A stretch of 39,972 bases of DNA from DASSRQ01 sp035701665 (GTDB taxonomy: Bacteria > Vulcanimicrobiota > Vulcanimicrobiia > Vulcanimicrobiales > Vulcanimicrobiaceae): the NCBI GenBank assembly GCA_035701665.1, contig DASSRQ010000039.1:1-39972 (forward strand). The letters run 5' to 3'. Every line of letters begins with the position of its first letter. Positions within the stretch are counted from its first letter, which is position 1. A model generated the notes under the pieces. That model was given only the letters and a program-made list of their open reading frames with translations, did not search any database and was not told the origin of the DNA. A program made the position numbers and the translations under genes. Below are positions 17,082-24,940 of the stretch, in pieces.

Positions 17082-17723
17082 ATGACGCATGCGGGGCGCC
17101 TAAACGCGATCTACGTTTATCCGGTGAAAAGTCTGGCCGCGCAGCCGCTGGAAAGCGTTCGTATTGAAACGGACGGTTTGCCGGGCGATCGCGCGCGCGC
17201 GCTTTTCGTCAGCAGCGGACACGCACGCGAGGGCAAGACGTACCGCGGCAAAGAGAACAACCTGCTGCATCTGGAGACCGATGCCGGACGTGCGGCGGAA
17301 CGAGCGCGCGAACGCGGCGTCTGCGTGACTATCGAAAACGATCCGCAAAACCACTTCTTCGATGCAATGCCGGTCTCGCTGATCTTCGACCGCTGGATTG
17401 ACGAAGTTTCGAACGCCTTAGGTATGCCGCTCGATCCGCGCCGCTGGCGCCCGAATCTGGTCGCAAACGCGGACGCCGGATTTACGGCTTCCGAGGAAGA
17501 CTTGCCCGGCGCCGTCTTCGAGATCGGCGAGGCAGTACTGCGCGTTGCGGAACCGATCCGCCGCTGCGTCACGACGACGTACGATATTGCCACCGGCGAG
17601 CCGAACCCGGACGTTTTACGTTACGTCGCGCAGGAGCGCGGAAACCGGATGGGCGTCTACTGCGTGGTCGAACGGGCCGGAACGGTACGCGCCGGCGACG
17701 ATTTGCGCTTGCGCGCGCGCTGA
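17082..17723 (+). CDS. MOSC domain protein
   Basis: A 213-aa protein. The N-terminal MOSC beta-barrel has IYVYPVKSLAAQPLES (10-25) and DGLPGDRARALF (31-42). The MOSC domain has WRPNLVAN near 122-129 and the conserved Cys at 162 (RRCVTTTYDIATGEPN), the residue expected to bind the molybdenum centre in mARC-type and MOSC enzymes. The product is probably a molybdenum-dependent reductase of N-hydroxylated compounds or a molybdenum-cofactor sulfur carrier; these cannot be separated from sequence alone. The final 67 nt overlap the convergent regulator gene, an unusually long antisense overlap of coding ends. Confidence 0.85.
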   Translation: MTHAGRLNAIYVYPVKSLAAQPLESVRIETDGLPGDRARALFVSSGHAREGKTYRGKENNLLHLETDAGRAAERARERGVCVTIENDPQNHFFDAMPVSLIFDRWIDEVSNALGMPLDPRRWRPNLVANADAGFTASEEDLPGAVFEIGEAVLRVAEPIRRCVTTTYDIATGEPNPDVLRYVAQERGNRMGVYCVVERAGTVRAGDDLRLRAR

Positions 17724-18016
17724 ACGTCTCGCACGACTTCTTCTAAAGCGTCGACGTAATCGAGGAAACGCGTCCGCCCGTCGGCGGTGATGCGCACGAT
17801 CGTTTGCGGGCGCCCTTTGCCCGTGATGCGATCGGTCTGGACGATATCCAGCTCCGCGAGCGCGTGCAGATGCCGGTTCAAATTCCCGTCGGTGAGTTCG
17901 CACGCGTCCTGCAGTTGTTTGAACGAGAGACCGTCGGGCGCGCCGATGAGCGCGGTGCAGATCGCGAGGCGTCCGCGCTCGTGAAAGACCCGGTCTAAAG
18001 CACTAAACGCGTACAA
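17657..18016 (-). CDS. Winged-helix transcriptional regulator
   Basis: A 119-aa protein of the small winged-helix group related to MarR/ArsR. SALDRVFHERGRLAICTALIG (5-25) and the recognition helix LTDGNLNRHLHALAELDIV (41-59) are typical, with a wing ending RPQTIVRITADGRTRF. It starts at TTG 18016, supported by GGAG six bases upstream, and overlaps the membrane gene by 14 nt. Such regulators often sit directly behind a small membrane protein and repress their own operon; a palindrome just upstream of that operon (18600-18614) is the obvious candidate site. The Lys/Arg-rich C-terminal tail is encoded in the stretch that overlaps MOSC. Confidence 0.83.
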   Translation of the reverse strand: MYAFSALDRVFHERGRLAICTALIGAPDGLSFKQLQDACELTDGNLNRHLHALAELDIVQTDRITGKGRPQTIVRITADGRTRFLDYVDALEEVVRDVQRARKRKSSPARTVPARSTTQ

Positions 18017-18593
18017 TGCTCGCTCCTATTACCAACTGCCCGATGCCGAAGGTCGCGGGCAGCATCCACCAAGCCAACGCTATCGAAGCCGGCGCGAACA
18101 GCAGCGCGATGCCCGCACCCAAAAATGCAGCCGCAACCCACACCGCGGCCGGCGGAAGCGTCGTGCGCGATGCAAACAGTCCGGCACCGTAACAGGCGCA
18201 CCAAATACCGGGCAGCAGCGCGATCAGTTCCAATCGAAGCAGCGCAAACGAAAGCGCCGCGCCGACGACGATCGCCGGAAGAATCGACAAACCGACCGTC
18301 GCCGTCTGCCAGCGCTCGCGCGCGTTCGCATCGTTGACGTACCAATGCGCGATCGCCGCGTAGTTTAGCAGCATGGCCGCCGCACAGCAGATAAACCACA
18401 CGGAGAAGTAGAGGTGTCCGTCCGGCACCGTGCGCACGTTCGGAACGATAAGCAGTTGAACGACGCCGGCGGCCAAGGCGAACAGGCCGGACGCCATTGC
18501 GGCCATGCCGGAGTAGCCTTTGAATCGCTGCACGTGACCGAGGCGATCCCGCACCTCGGCGATATCGGCCAGCGCCCGTTCCAGATCGGTCAT
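18003..18593 (-). CDS. Small integral membrane protein paired with the regulator
   Basis: A 196-aa protein with a cytosolic start (MTDLERALADIAEVRDRLG) followed by about five or six membrane segments (first about 30-50, last about 165-190). It has no catalytic motif. Membrane proteins of this size coupled to a winged-helix regulator are widespread, with unknown function. Start ATG 18593 has GAAAG just upstream. The gene is divergent from the secreted two-domain protein, with 74 bp between the starts. Confidence 0.75.
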   Translation of the reverse strand: MTDLERALADIAEVRDRLGHVQRFKGYSGMAAMASGLFALAAGVVQLLIVPNVRTVPDGHLYFSVWFICCAAAMLLNYAAIAHWYVNDANARERWQTATVGLSILPAIVVGAALSFALLRLELIALLPGIWCACYGAGLFASRTTLPPAAVWVAAAFLGAGIALLFAPASIALAWWMLPATFGIGQLVIGASIVRV

Positions 18594-18599
18594 TACTTT

Positions 18600-18614
18600 C
18601 TTTGTATCACAAAG
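18600..18614. promoter_or_regulatory. Candidate operator: CTTTGT-N3-ACAAAG
   Basis: A perfect 6-bp inverted repeat around ATC lies 7 bp upstream of the membrane-protein start. It is in the short divergent region with the secreted-protein gene, in an AT-rich context. Size and position fit a binding site for the winged-helix regulator encoded in the same operon. No second copy was noticed in the window. Confidence 0.4.
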
Positions 18615-18667
18615 TCTTTACGCATGCAACGGCAGGACGCCCGGATGCGCCTGCGTACTTGCCCCGC

Positions 18668-19669
18668 ATGCCCGGCAAGCTTTGTGCGCTACTAGCGCTT
18701 GCGGTTTTCGGAATTGCTATCGCTCCCCTGAATGCGAGTTCCGACACCGCCGGCGATGCTGCCGGCATTCACGTCGTTTCGTGCCAAGTCGTTTCCGGGT
18801 TACTCGTCCCGCGCGCGAACGAGATCGGCTTGGCCGTGCGTTTTCAAAATACGGGCTTCAACGATCTTTCGACGATCGTCTGGCGCGCGAAGTACGGCAC
18901 GGGCTGGATCGATTTCACCGGCGACGGAACCTACTCGCCGAGCACGATCATCGATAATTATCTCGTTTACGAATCGGGCACCGCGCACTTTAATTGGGCT
19001 TCCGCCGCTTTGGCAGTAGTGACCCGGGATCCGTTCGCATACACCGGGCCGGTCACGCCGGTGCAATTTGCGCCGTATGCCGGCACCAGCGATCCCTCGA
19101 ACTGTCAGATCGTGCGAACCGTTACGAAAGACGGTTCCGTGTGGAACAACTCCGCGCTCGCAGACGAACACGTGCATCTTCCGCCGCCGGCGCCGGTGCG
19201 AACGCGAAGCGGGCCGCTCACCTTCACGCATTGCCGCGTGAACACCAAAGGGGGACCGCATCTCGAAGTCACCTTTTACAACGACGAGACGCACAAAACG
19301 GCCGACCGCATAACGATTCGCGCGTCGCTCGAAGAGGGTGCGGTCGACTTTACCGACGCCGGCACGTTCGCGCCGAGTATTCCGATCGAACATAAGCTGC
19401 GCGGCGAGTACTCCTCGCCGCTTCCGCTGTACGTATCGTTCGACGATCCGAGCCTCTGTCGCGCCGAAGTCGTACACTACACGGACGGATCCGAGTGGAG
19501 CGATCCGCAGCTCGGTCCACCCTCACCGCCGCCGTCGCCCGTACCGAACGCGATCGATCTCTCGCGGGCGAGGCTCGTTACGTGGGCGCATTCACATCCG
19601 GAGCCTACTCCGCAGGCGTCTGCGTCACCATTGTCTGCAAATACTCAACCGGAAAAACAAGCGCCGTAA
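18668..19669 (+). CDS. Secreted protein with two tandem copies of an unknown beta-rich domain
   Basis: A 333-aa protein. Residues 1-24 are a signal peptide (KLCALLALAVFGIAIAPLNA). The mature part is a duplication of a domain of about 110 residues. Each copy starts near a Cys (VSCQV / THCRV) and contains a D-FT-xGT-xP motif (DFTGDGTYSPS / DFTDAGTFAPS). Each ends with a second Cys followed by DG-S-W (NCQIVRTVTKDGSVW / LCRAEVVHYTDGSEW), so one disulfide per domain is likely. The C-terminus is Pro/Ser-rich. An upstream in-frame start at 18602 would put charged sequence before the signal peptide and is rejected. The gene overlaps the convergent serine hydrolase by 65 nt. I do not recognise the family. 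Confidence 0.72.
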   Translation: MPGKLCALLALAVFGIAIAPLNASSDTAGDAAGIHVVSCQVVSGLLVPRANEIGLAVRFQNTGFNDLSTIVWRAKYGTGWIDFTGDGTYSPSTIIDNYLVYESGTAHFNWASAALAVVTRDPFAYTGPVTPVQFAPYAGTSDPSNCQIVRTVTKDGSVWNNSALADEHVHLPPPAPVRTRSGPLTFTHCRVNTKGGPHLEVTFYNDETHKTADRITIRASLEEGAVDFTDAGTFAPSIPIEHKLRGEYSSPLPLYVSFDDPSLCRAEVVHYTDGSEWSDPQLGPPSPPPSPVPNAIDLSRARLVTWAHSHPEPTPQASASPLSANTQPEKQAP

Positions 19670-21056
19670 CCTGCGGCCCGATACCGTTAAACGCGACGAC
19701 GATCCATTTGCCGCCGTCCATTATGCGCAGACCGCCGGCGAAAAACGGCATGCCGCCGTTATGCCCGGGAATGATTTTGCCGTTACGGCGCGCGAGTTCG
19801 AATCCGTAGCCGTACGCGTCCGGCGCGATGTCCGGCGACTCGCCGTGCGGTGTAAAAAGCAGATCCACCGTGTGTTTGCCGACGAGTTTCCCCGCGAGCA
19901 GTGCGTGCACGAAATTCGCCATATCGCCGACGGTTGAGACGGCATTTCCGGCGCCGGTTCCGCGAATAATGCGCGTTTCCGTGTACGGCTTAAAGTCGTA
20001 GTCGTCGGGACCGGTACCGCCGTAGAGCACAGCGACGCCGGGAGCGGCTTTGCCGAGCGCATCGTACGACGTGTGCGTCATTCCCGCCGGTTTGAAGATA
20101 TGTTGCGCGACATAATCGTAGAACGGTTGTCCGCTCGCACGCTCGACGATGGCGGCCAAAAGAACGAATCCGCCGTTGCTATAGCGCCACGAGGTCCCCG
20201 GAGCAAATACCAGCGGTTTGGGCTCGATGAATCGCAGATGCGAATCGTTGTCCGGCAAATCGCCCTTGAACGCCTCGAAACTATCGCCGAAGAAATCGTC
20301 GACACCCGAGGTATGCGAAAGCAGCTGCGAGATCTTAATACGATCGGCTCCCGCACCGCGATACGAAGGCAGCGCTTTCGCGAGCGTTTCATCGTACCGC
20401 AGCTTTCCACGCTCTACCAACTGGGCGACCGAGACGGCCGTGAACATCTTCGCCATCGATGCGATGGGAAAACGGGTCTGGACGCCCGCCGGAACGACGC
20501 CCGGATACTTCGACGATGCGTACGCTTTGTTTAGCACCGGCTTGCCGTTGTGCTCGACGTACACCACGCCTGAATATTCGCCATGGTTCGCAGCGTCGCC
20601 GAACCAGCGATCGAAGTTCGCCGCCAGCGCTGTATCAGAAAGCACGGGGACGTGTTTGAAGCCGGCGCTGCCTTTGCTATAGTCGGCGACGATCTTGCCG
20701 GAACCGTCGAACTCGATATGCTGCTGCGAACGCAAGACCGGCAGATTGTGCGCCGCATACGTGGCTTCGTATAACGCCGGCGTGTCGGCATCCACCGAAA
20801 CGAGATCCCAACCGCCGATCGTATTGCACATGCGAACCCGGCTGGGAGCGCGCACGGCCGGTGCTGCGGCGGCAGTGGCCTTCGGCCCGTACGACGACTC
20901 CATCAGCGATTGAAGTTTTGCGGTGTCTCCGGCATTGCACGCCGCGATGGCCGCGCGCGCGTATGCCTCCGGCGTGGACGCGGGACTAGCGAACGCCCAG
21001 CCGGGCGAGAGGAGCAAAGACAGCGCCAGGAGCGCTTGGACGCGTTTCGGTTTCAT
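19605..21056 (-). CDS. Secreted serine hydrolase, beta-lactamase/penicillin-binding fold
   Basis: A 483-aa protein with a signal peptide (residues 1-23, ending AFA). The catalytic domain has the nucleophile motif SMAK at 200-203, the second motif YSN at 292-294 and HNGG at 432-435 in place of KTG. This is the class C / beta-lactamase-like esterase arrangement. An extra N-terminal region (about 25-130) resembles the NTF2-like domains sometimes fused to these enzymes. Likely activities are peptidase or esterase on cell-wall or small-molecule substrates; true beta-lactamase activity is unlikely to be the main role. It appears monocistronic. Confidence 0.85.
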   Translation of the reverse strand: MKPKRVQALLALSLLLSPGWAFASPASTPEAYARAAIAACNAGDTAKLQSLMESSYGPKATAAAAPAVRAPSRVRMCNTIGGWDLVSVDADTPALYEATYAAHNLPVLRSQQHIEFDGSGKIVADYSKGSAGFKHVPVLSDTALAANFDRWFGDAANHGEYSGVVYVEHNGKPVLNKAYASSKYPGVVPAGVQTRFPIASMAKMFTAVSVAQLVERGKLRYDETLAKALPSYRGAGADRIKISQLLSHTSGVDDFFGDSFEAFKGDLPDNDSHLRFIEPKPLVFAPGTSWRYSNGGFVLLAAIVERASGQPFYDYVAQHIFKPAGMTHTSYDALGKAAPGVAVLYGGTGPDDYDFKPYTETRIIRGTGAGNAVSTVGDMANFVHALLAGKLVGKHTVDLLFTPHGESPDIAPDAYGYGFELARRNGKIIPGHNGGMPFFAGGLRIMDGGKWIVVAFNGIGPQVTALVFPVEYLQTMVTQTPAE

Positions 21057-21091
21057 GGAGCCATCGTACGGGAGCGGCGTCTAACCAGCGT

Positions 21092-21280
21092 CTAGGGGCG
21101 GCGAACGTATAACCTGTCGGCGTTCTCGACGACGTCCAGCAACGCGCGTAGGCGCTCGGGCAGTTCCGCAGCCGATGCGCGCCCCTGGGCAAATGACGCG
21201 AACTCGGCGTATGCGCGCTGCCGCAATGCGACGCGGTCGATCGCAGTCTCGCCCGCCGGACCGAGTATCGGATGCCGCAC
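21092..21280 (-). CDS. Small hypothetical protein
   Basis: A 62-aa frame starting at GTG 21280, 28 bp after the CPCC gene. The composition is that of a soluble alpha-helical protein (DRVALRQRAYAEFASF, ELPERLRALLDVVENA) rather than a GC-rich shadow. A competing frame at 20986-21297 is Arg-rich and less protein-like. No family is recognised. If real, it is the last gene of the dnaX operon. Confidence 0.5.
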   Translation of the reverse strand: MRHPILGPAGETAIDRVALRQRAYAEFASFAQGRASAAELPERLRALLDVVENADRLYVRRP

Positions 21281-21308
21281 ACGCGCAAAACGCTCATCCG
21301 ATGGGCGG

Positions 21309-21482
21309 TTACACGATACTGTAGACGCGCACGTTCGCGCGAGCTTCGTCCAGCGAATAATCCTTATCCGTTTCGCCGGCGCGCCAATGACAAAGCGGAC
21401 ACGCGTCGTTGCCCGCCGGGGAATCGAGCGTATGCGCGCCGCAGCACGGGCAACGGTAAAAGAGCCGTCCTTCGTCGCTCAT
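21309..21482 (-). CDS. Cysteine-rich CPCC family small protein
   Basis: A 57-aa protein beginning at ATG 21482, overlapping the methyltransferase stop as ATGA. It carries CPCC at 11-14 and a second pair CPLC at 28-31, the spacing of a zinc-binding knuckle. The following YSLDEARANVRVYS resembles the conserved end of the CPCC family ("...EARENY..."). The biochemical role of the family is unknown. A longer frame covering the same bases (up to 21848) is only an antisense-type shadow over the methyltransferase. Confidence 0.75.
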   Translation of the reverse strand: MSDEGRLFYRCPCCGAHTLDSPAGNDACPLCHWRAGETDKDYSLDEARANVRVYSIV

Positions 21483-22219
21483 TTCGCGCGAAGCGCGTAG
21501 AACACGTAGCCGTATTGGTTGCCGTGCGCGCGGAAGATCTCGATCTCGCGCCGCACCCGCTCGACCGCCTTCCATTCGCGCGACGACGGCTCGTACTGCG
21601 CGAGCGCCGAAGCGACGCGCGGTTCGAGCTGTTCGTAATAGTTGTGCTGCCACGCTTCCAACGGCAAGACGTAGGTTCCGAGCACTTCGTAGCCCGCATC
21701 GCGTGCGAGCTCCAGATTCTGTTCGAGCGTTTGCATAGCGGGATAGGCTTCGTCCCAGAAATCTTGCGCGTCCGGGCTCGGCGCTACCGTCAGCCACGTG
21801 CATTCGGAGATCACCAAAAATCCGCGCGGCTTGAGCATCGGCTTCCACTTACGCAGCGCGTTGTTGAGGCCCATGATGTACGCGGCGCCTTCGCTCCAGA
21901 TCGCATCGAAGGACGCGGCTGGGAAATCCATCGCATGCATCGGGCCCGTGTGCGTTGCAATGCGCCCCGCGACACCGGCTTCTTGCGCGCGCCGCTGCAG
22001 TACGGCTAGCTGCCCTTCGCTAATATCGAGCGCGGTAATGCGCGCCTGGGGAAGCGCCGTCGCGAGCACAATCGATTGCGCACCGGTGCCGGCACCGACG
22101 TCGAGGATCTTTGCGTCGGACGGAAGATCTTCGAGCACGGCGAGAACTCGAACCGTCGCGGCGTCCGATCCCGGCGCGGTGCGTTCCATGCCGGCCATCA
22201 GCTGCGCGACCGCGCTCAT
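21479..22219 (-). CDS. Class I SAM-dependent methyltransferase
   Basis: A 246-aa protein. Motif I is ILDVGAGTGAQS at about 38-49, the acidic end of strand 2 is TALDIS (62-67), and the post-motif region is FDAIWSEGAAYIMG. The later LKPRGFLVISECTW is the usual strand 5. Similarity is to UbiE/COQ5-like small-molecule methyltransferases; the substrate cannot be inferred. ATG 22219 overlaps the recR stop (ATGA) and its own stop overlaps the CPCC start, so it is fully embedded in the dnaX-ybaB-recR operon. Confidence 0.85.
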   Translation of the reverse strand: MSAVAQLMAGMERTAPGSDAATVRVLAVLEDLPSDAKILDVGAGTGAQSIVLATALPQARITALDISEGQLAVLQRRAQEAGVAGRIATHTGPMHAMDFPAASFDAIWSEGAAYIMGLNNALRKWKPMLKPRGFLVISECTWLTVAPSPDAQDFWDEAYPAMQTLEQNLELARDAGYEVLGTYVLPLEAWQHNYYEQLEPRVASALAQYEPSSREWKAVERVRREIEIFRAHGNQYGYVFYALRAK

Positions 22220-22821
22220 AACGTGCGGCGGCCCTCGATCGCTTTGGCTAGCGTCACTTCATCCGCGTAATCCAAGTCGCCGCCGATGGGCAACCCGTAG
22301 GCGAGCCGCGTAACGGTAACACCGAGCGGCGTAAGCAAACGCGAAAGATACAGCGCCGTCGCTTCGCCTTCGGCGTTCGGATTGGTAGCGATAACGATCT
22401 CGGAGGGCGCTTGCGCGCCGATGCGGTCGACGATCTCCTTGACGCGCAGCTGCGCGGGACCGATGCCGTCCATCGGCGAGATGAGGCCGCCGAGCACGTG
22501 GTACAGCCCTTTGTATGCCGACGTGCGTTCGAGCGCAAAGATATCTTTTGCTTCGGCGACGATGCATATCTGCGAGGCTTCGCGGCGTTCGTCGCTGCAG
22601 ATCGAACACGGATCGTCTTCGGTGATCGAAAAGCAGATCGAACACAGCCGAACGCGATCTTTTACCGCAAGAATCGCTTCGGCGAGCGCCTGCGCTTCAT
22701 TTCGCGGACGGTTCAAAAGATGAAACACCAAACGGGCGGCCGTTTTCGGGCCGACCGTCGGGAGTTTGCTGAATTCGTTGATGAGCGCTTGGACGGGGCC
22801 CGCGAGTGCGGATCGGCTCAC
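22216..22821 (-). CDS. recR: Recombination mediator RecR
   Basis: A 201-aa RecR of normal length. An N-terminal helix-hairpin-helix region (LPTVGPKTAARL, 20-31) is followed by a four-Cys zinc finger (C60, C63, C72, C75). The Toprim domain begins at ICIVAEAKDI, with GGLISPMDGIGP. RecR works with RecO and RecF to load RecA on gapped DNA. The start GTG overlaps the ybaB stop as GTGA. Confidence 0.96.
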   Translation of the reverse strand: MSRSALAGPVQALINEFSKLPTVGPKTAARLVFHLLNRPRNEAQALAEAILAVKDRVRLCSICFSITEDDPCSICSDERREASQICIVAEAKDIFALERTSAYKGLYHVLGGLISPMDGIGPAQLRVKEIVDRIGAQAPSEIVIATNPNAEGEATALYLSRLLTPLGVTVTRLAYGLPIGGDLDYADEVTLAKAIEGRRTL

Positions 22822-23126
22822 ATCAGTCCGGGAATCTTCATTCCGCCGGTAAGCCGGCCCATCTTGTTCTGTGCGGTTTCTTCGACTTTTTTGAGCGCGT
22901 CGTTGAGCGCGACGACGAGCAGGTCTTCGAGCGTCTCGACGTCGTCGGGATCCACCGCTTCTTTCGCGATCTTGATGCTCTTGACGCGATGATCGCCCGT
23001 GATCTCCACGCGCACGCTCTCGCCCGACGCACTGCCGGTCACGACGGTGTTGGCAAGCTCGTCCTGCGCTTTGGCCATCTCTTGCTGCATTTTGCGCATC
23101 TGCGCCATGAGTTGTGCCTGGTTCAT
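22818..23126 (-). CDS. YbaB/EbfC nucleoid-associated protein
   Basis: A 102-aa protein, the family's typical length. The N-terminus is Met/Gln-rich helical (LMAQMRKMQQEMAKAQDEL), followed by the conserved VTGSASGESVRVEITGDHRVKSI strand region and a C-terminal helix with LEDLLVVALNDAL. It binds DNA as a dimer. The dnaX-ybaB-recR order is widely conserved and found here, with a 42-bp gap to dnaX. Confidence 0.94.
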   Translation of the reverse strand: MNQAQLMAQMRKMQQEMAKAQDELANTVVTGSASGESVRVEITGDHRVKSIKIAKEAVDPDDVETLEDLLVVALNDALKKVEETAQNKMGRLTGGMKIPGLM

Positions 23127-23168
23127 TTTAAAAGGCGCTCCGTTCTAAGCTGCGCGGCGGGAAGATTA

Positions 23169-24806
23169 TTATTTGATGCGTTCATTGAGGTACGTGAAAA
23201 GTTCGTCCGGATCGTCATTCGACGCAGCCGCCGCAGGCTCTGCCTGCGCGCCTTTCGCGGCGCGCGGCGTCCCTTCGACTTTGAAGGTTGCCTTGAGCTC
23301 CGTTCCGAGCACGTCGGATATCGCTTTCTCCACGAGCTTCGTGTGATCGCGAAGCGTCTCGGCCATGAACGAACTCGGCAGTTTGATCACGAGCGCGTTT
23401 CCGTCGATTGCATCGGGAACGGCACGCGCGAGCTGCACGCGCAGCGATTGCTTCTCGCTCTCGATGTTGGTGCGGATGCTTTGCCACGCGGCGCGAACTT
23501 TTTGAATTGTCAGCGGCTCGTTCGAACGCACCGGCTTCGGCGCCGGCGCCGGCGCGGCGGCGGGCGCGGACGCTGCTGCTGGCGGAGGCGGTGCAGGCGC
23601 AGCGGCTTCTACCGGTTCCGGTTCCGGTGCCGGAGGCGGAGCCGCCGAGATCTTCGGCGCGGGGGCGGGCGCGGGCGCGCCTTCCTCGAGCGCGCTCAGA
23701 CGCGCGTTGATTGCATCGAGGGTGGGATCTTCGGCGGCAAGCACGTAGCGCAGCATCGCGCTCTCGAGTTCGAGGCGCGGATGACCCGACGAACGCGCCG
23801 TTGCGAGCGCTTCGGTGAGCAGCCGCAACGCACGAATGATCTGCGCCTGCGTGATCTGCTTGGCGCGCGCCGCTGCAGCCTGCGCATCTTGGGCCGCAAG
23901 ATCGCGTCCGAGCAACTCCGGATCGATACGCGCGACGAGCAGATGCCGGAACTCGGCAATCAAACTGCGCACGAGCACCTGCATATCCGCACCGGCGTCG
24001 CTCGCATCGTCGATCGTTTTCAGAACGGCGGCCGCATCGCGGTCGATAATCTGCTGCAGCAGCGCGCCGGCATAGTTGCGTCCGGTCGAACCGAACGCGA
24101 GGTCGATTGTAGCGGTCGTGATCGCGCCTTCGGCAAACGCGGCGGCCTGCTCCAGCATCGTCAGCGCGTCGCGCAAACCGCCGTCCGCGCGGTACGCAAT
24201 CGCCGAGAGCGCGGCGTCGTCGATTGGAATGCCTTCGGCATCGGCGATCTCGCGCATACGAGCGATCATCACCGGAATCGCGATCCGGCGGAACGCGTAG
24301 CGCTGACAGCGCGAAAGAATCGTGACCGGCAGCTTCTCCGGCTCGGTGGTGGCCAAAATGAAGACGGCATGATCCGGCGGCTCTTCGAGCGTTTTTAGGA
24401 ACGCGTTGGCGCCTTCTTTGGTGAGCATGTGCGCTTCGTCGATGATGTACACTTTTTTGCGCATCACCGATGGCGCGAACTTTACCGCGTCGCGGAGCGC
24501 GCGGATCTCGTCGATGCCGCGGTTGCTCGCGGCGTCGATCTCGAGCACGTCCAGTGCCGTACCGTTCAGGATCGCCAGACAATTCTCGCACGTGTTGTCC
24601 GGCTCGGGCGTCGGCCCGTTCACGCAGTCGATGCACCGCGCAAGAATCTTTGCAGCGGACGTTTTACCGGAGCCGCGGGGCCCCGAAAAGAGATAGGCAT
24701 GTGCCAATTTTCCCGTCTCCAGCGCGCTGGAGAGGGTGCGGACGACGGCGTCTTGTCCGACTAAGCCGGAGAACGTCTTGGGGCGCCAGGTGCGATACAG
24801 GGACAC
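23169..24806 (-). CDS. dnaX: DNA polymerase III subunit gamma/tau
   Basis: A 545-aa clamp-loader subunit. Walker A is SGPRGSGKTS (41-50), zinc-site cysteines are C58, C61, C73 and C76, Walker B is IIDEAHML (121-128), and the sensor I/Arg-finger motif SRC is at 165-167. The collar domain follows. A Pro/Ala-rich linker (about 375-430) separates it from a tau-type C-terminal domain (about 435-525) with VRAAWQSIR and LVIKLPSSFM. No slippery run suggesting programmed frameshifting to gamma was noticed. GTG 24806 is the start, as MSLYRTWRPKTF is the conserved N-terminus. Confidence 0.95.
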   Translation of the reverse strand: MSLYRTWRPKTFSGLVGQDAVVRTLSSALETGKLAHAYLFSGPRGSGKTSAAKILARCIDCVNGPTPEPDNTCENCLAILNGTALDVLEIDAASNRGIDEIRALRDAVKFAPSVMRKKVYIIDEAHMLTKEGANAFLKTLEEPPDHAVFILATTEPEKLPVTILSRCQRYAFRRIAIPVMIARMREIADAEGIPIDDAALSAIAYRADGGLRDALTMLEQAAAFAEGAITTATIDLAFGSTGRNYAGALLQQIIDRDAAAVLKTIDDASDAGADMQVLVRSLIAEFRHLLVARIDPELLGRDLAAQDAQAAAARAKQITQAQIIRALRLLTEALATARSSGHPRLELESAMLRYVLAAEDPTLDAINARLSALEEGAPAPAPAPKISAAPPPAPEPEPVEAAAPAPPPPAAASAPAAAPAPAPKPVRSNEPLTIQKVRAAWQSIRTNIESEKQSLRVQLARAVPDAIDGNALVIKLPSSFMAETLRDHTKLVEKAISDVLGTELKATFKVEGTPRAAKGAQAEPAAAASNDDPDELFTYLNERIK

Positions 24807-24857
24807 GTCCGCGTACTACTTTTTGCTGTTTCGGCTGGCCTGCCGCAGGGTATACTC

Positions 24858-24895
24858 TTGACGCGACCGCCCGTTTGTTTATTTTAACCGGGCGG
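24858..24895 (+). promoter_or_regulatory. Candidate recQ promoter overlapping an inverted repeat
   Basis: In the 134-bp region between divergent dnaX and recQ, TTGACG (24858-24863) and TATTTT (24880-24885) are 16 bp apart and about 55 bp before the recQ start. A 7-bp inverted repeat CCGCCCG (24867-24873) / CGGGCGG (24889-24895) brackets the -10 region and could be a regulator site or a weak hairpin in the leader. TATACT at 24851 is another possible -10. Confidence 0.38.
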
Positions 24896-24940
24896 CGAGG
24901 CACGTCCGGACCGGACGCGCCACACGAACTGAGGTTTATC

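Noticed and set aside
20986..21297. 103-codon frame overlapping the 62-aa small gene
   Set aside because: It is Arg/Ser-rich and runs into the serine hydrolase start; the 62-aa frame has more protein-like composition.
22806..24398. A 530-codon open frame on the plus strand
   Set aside because: Antisense shadow of dnaX and ybaB, with runs of Arg and no family features.
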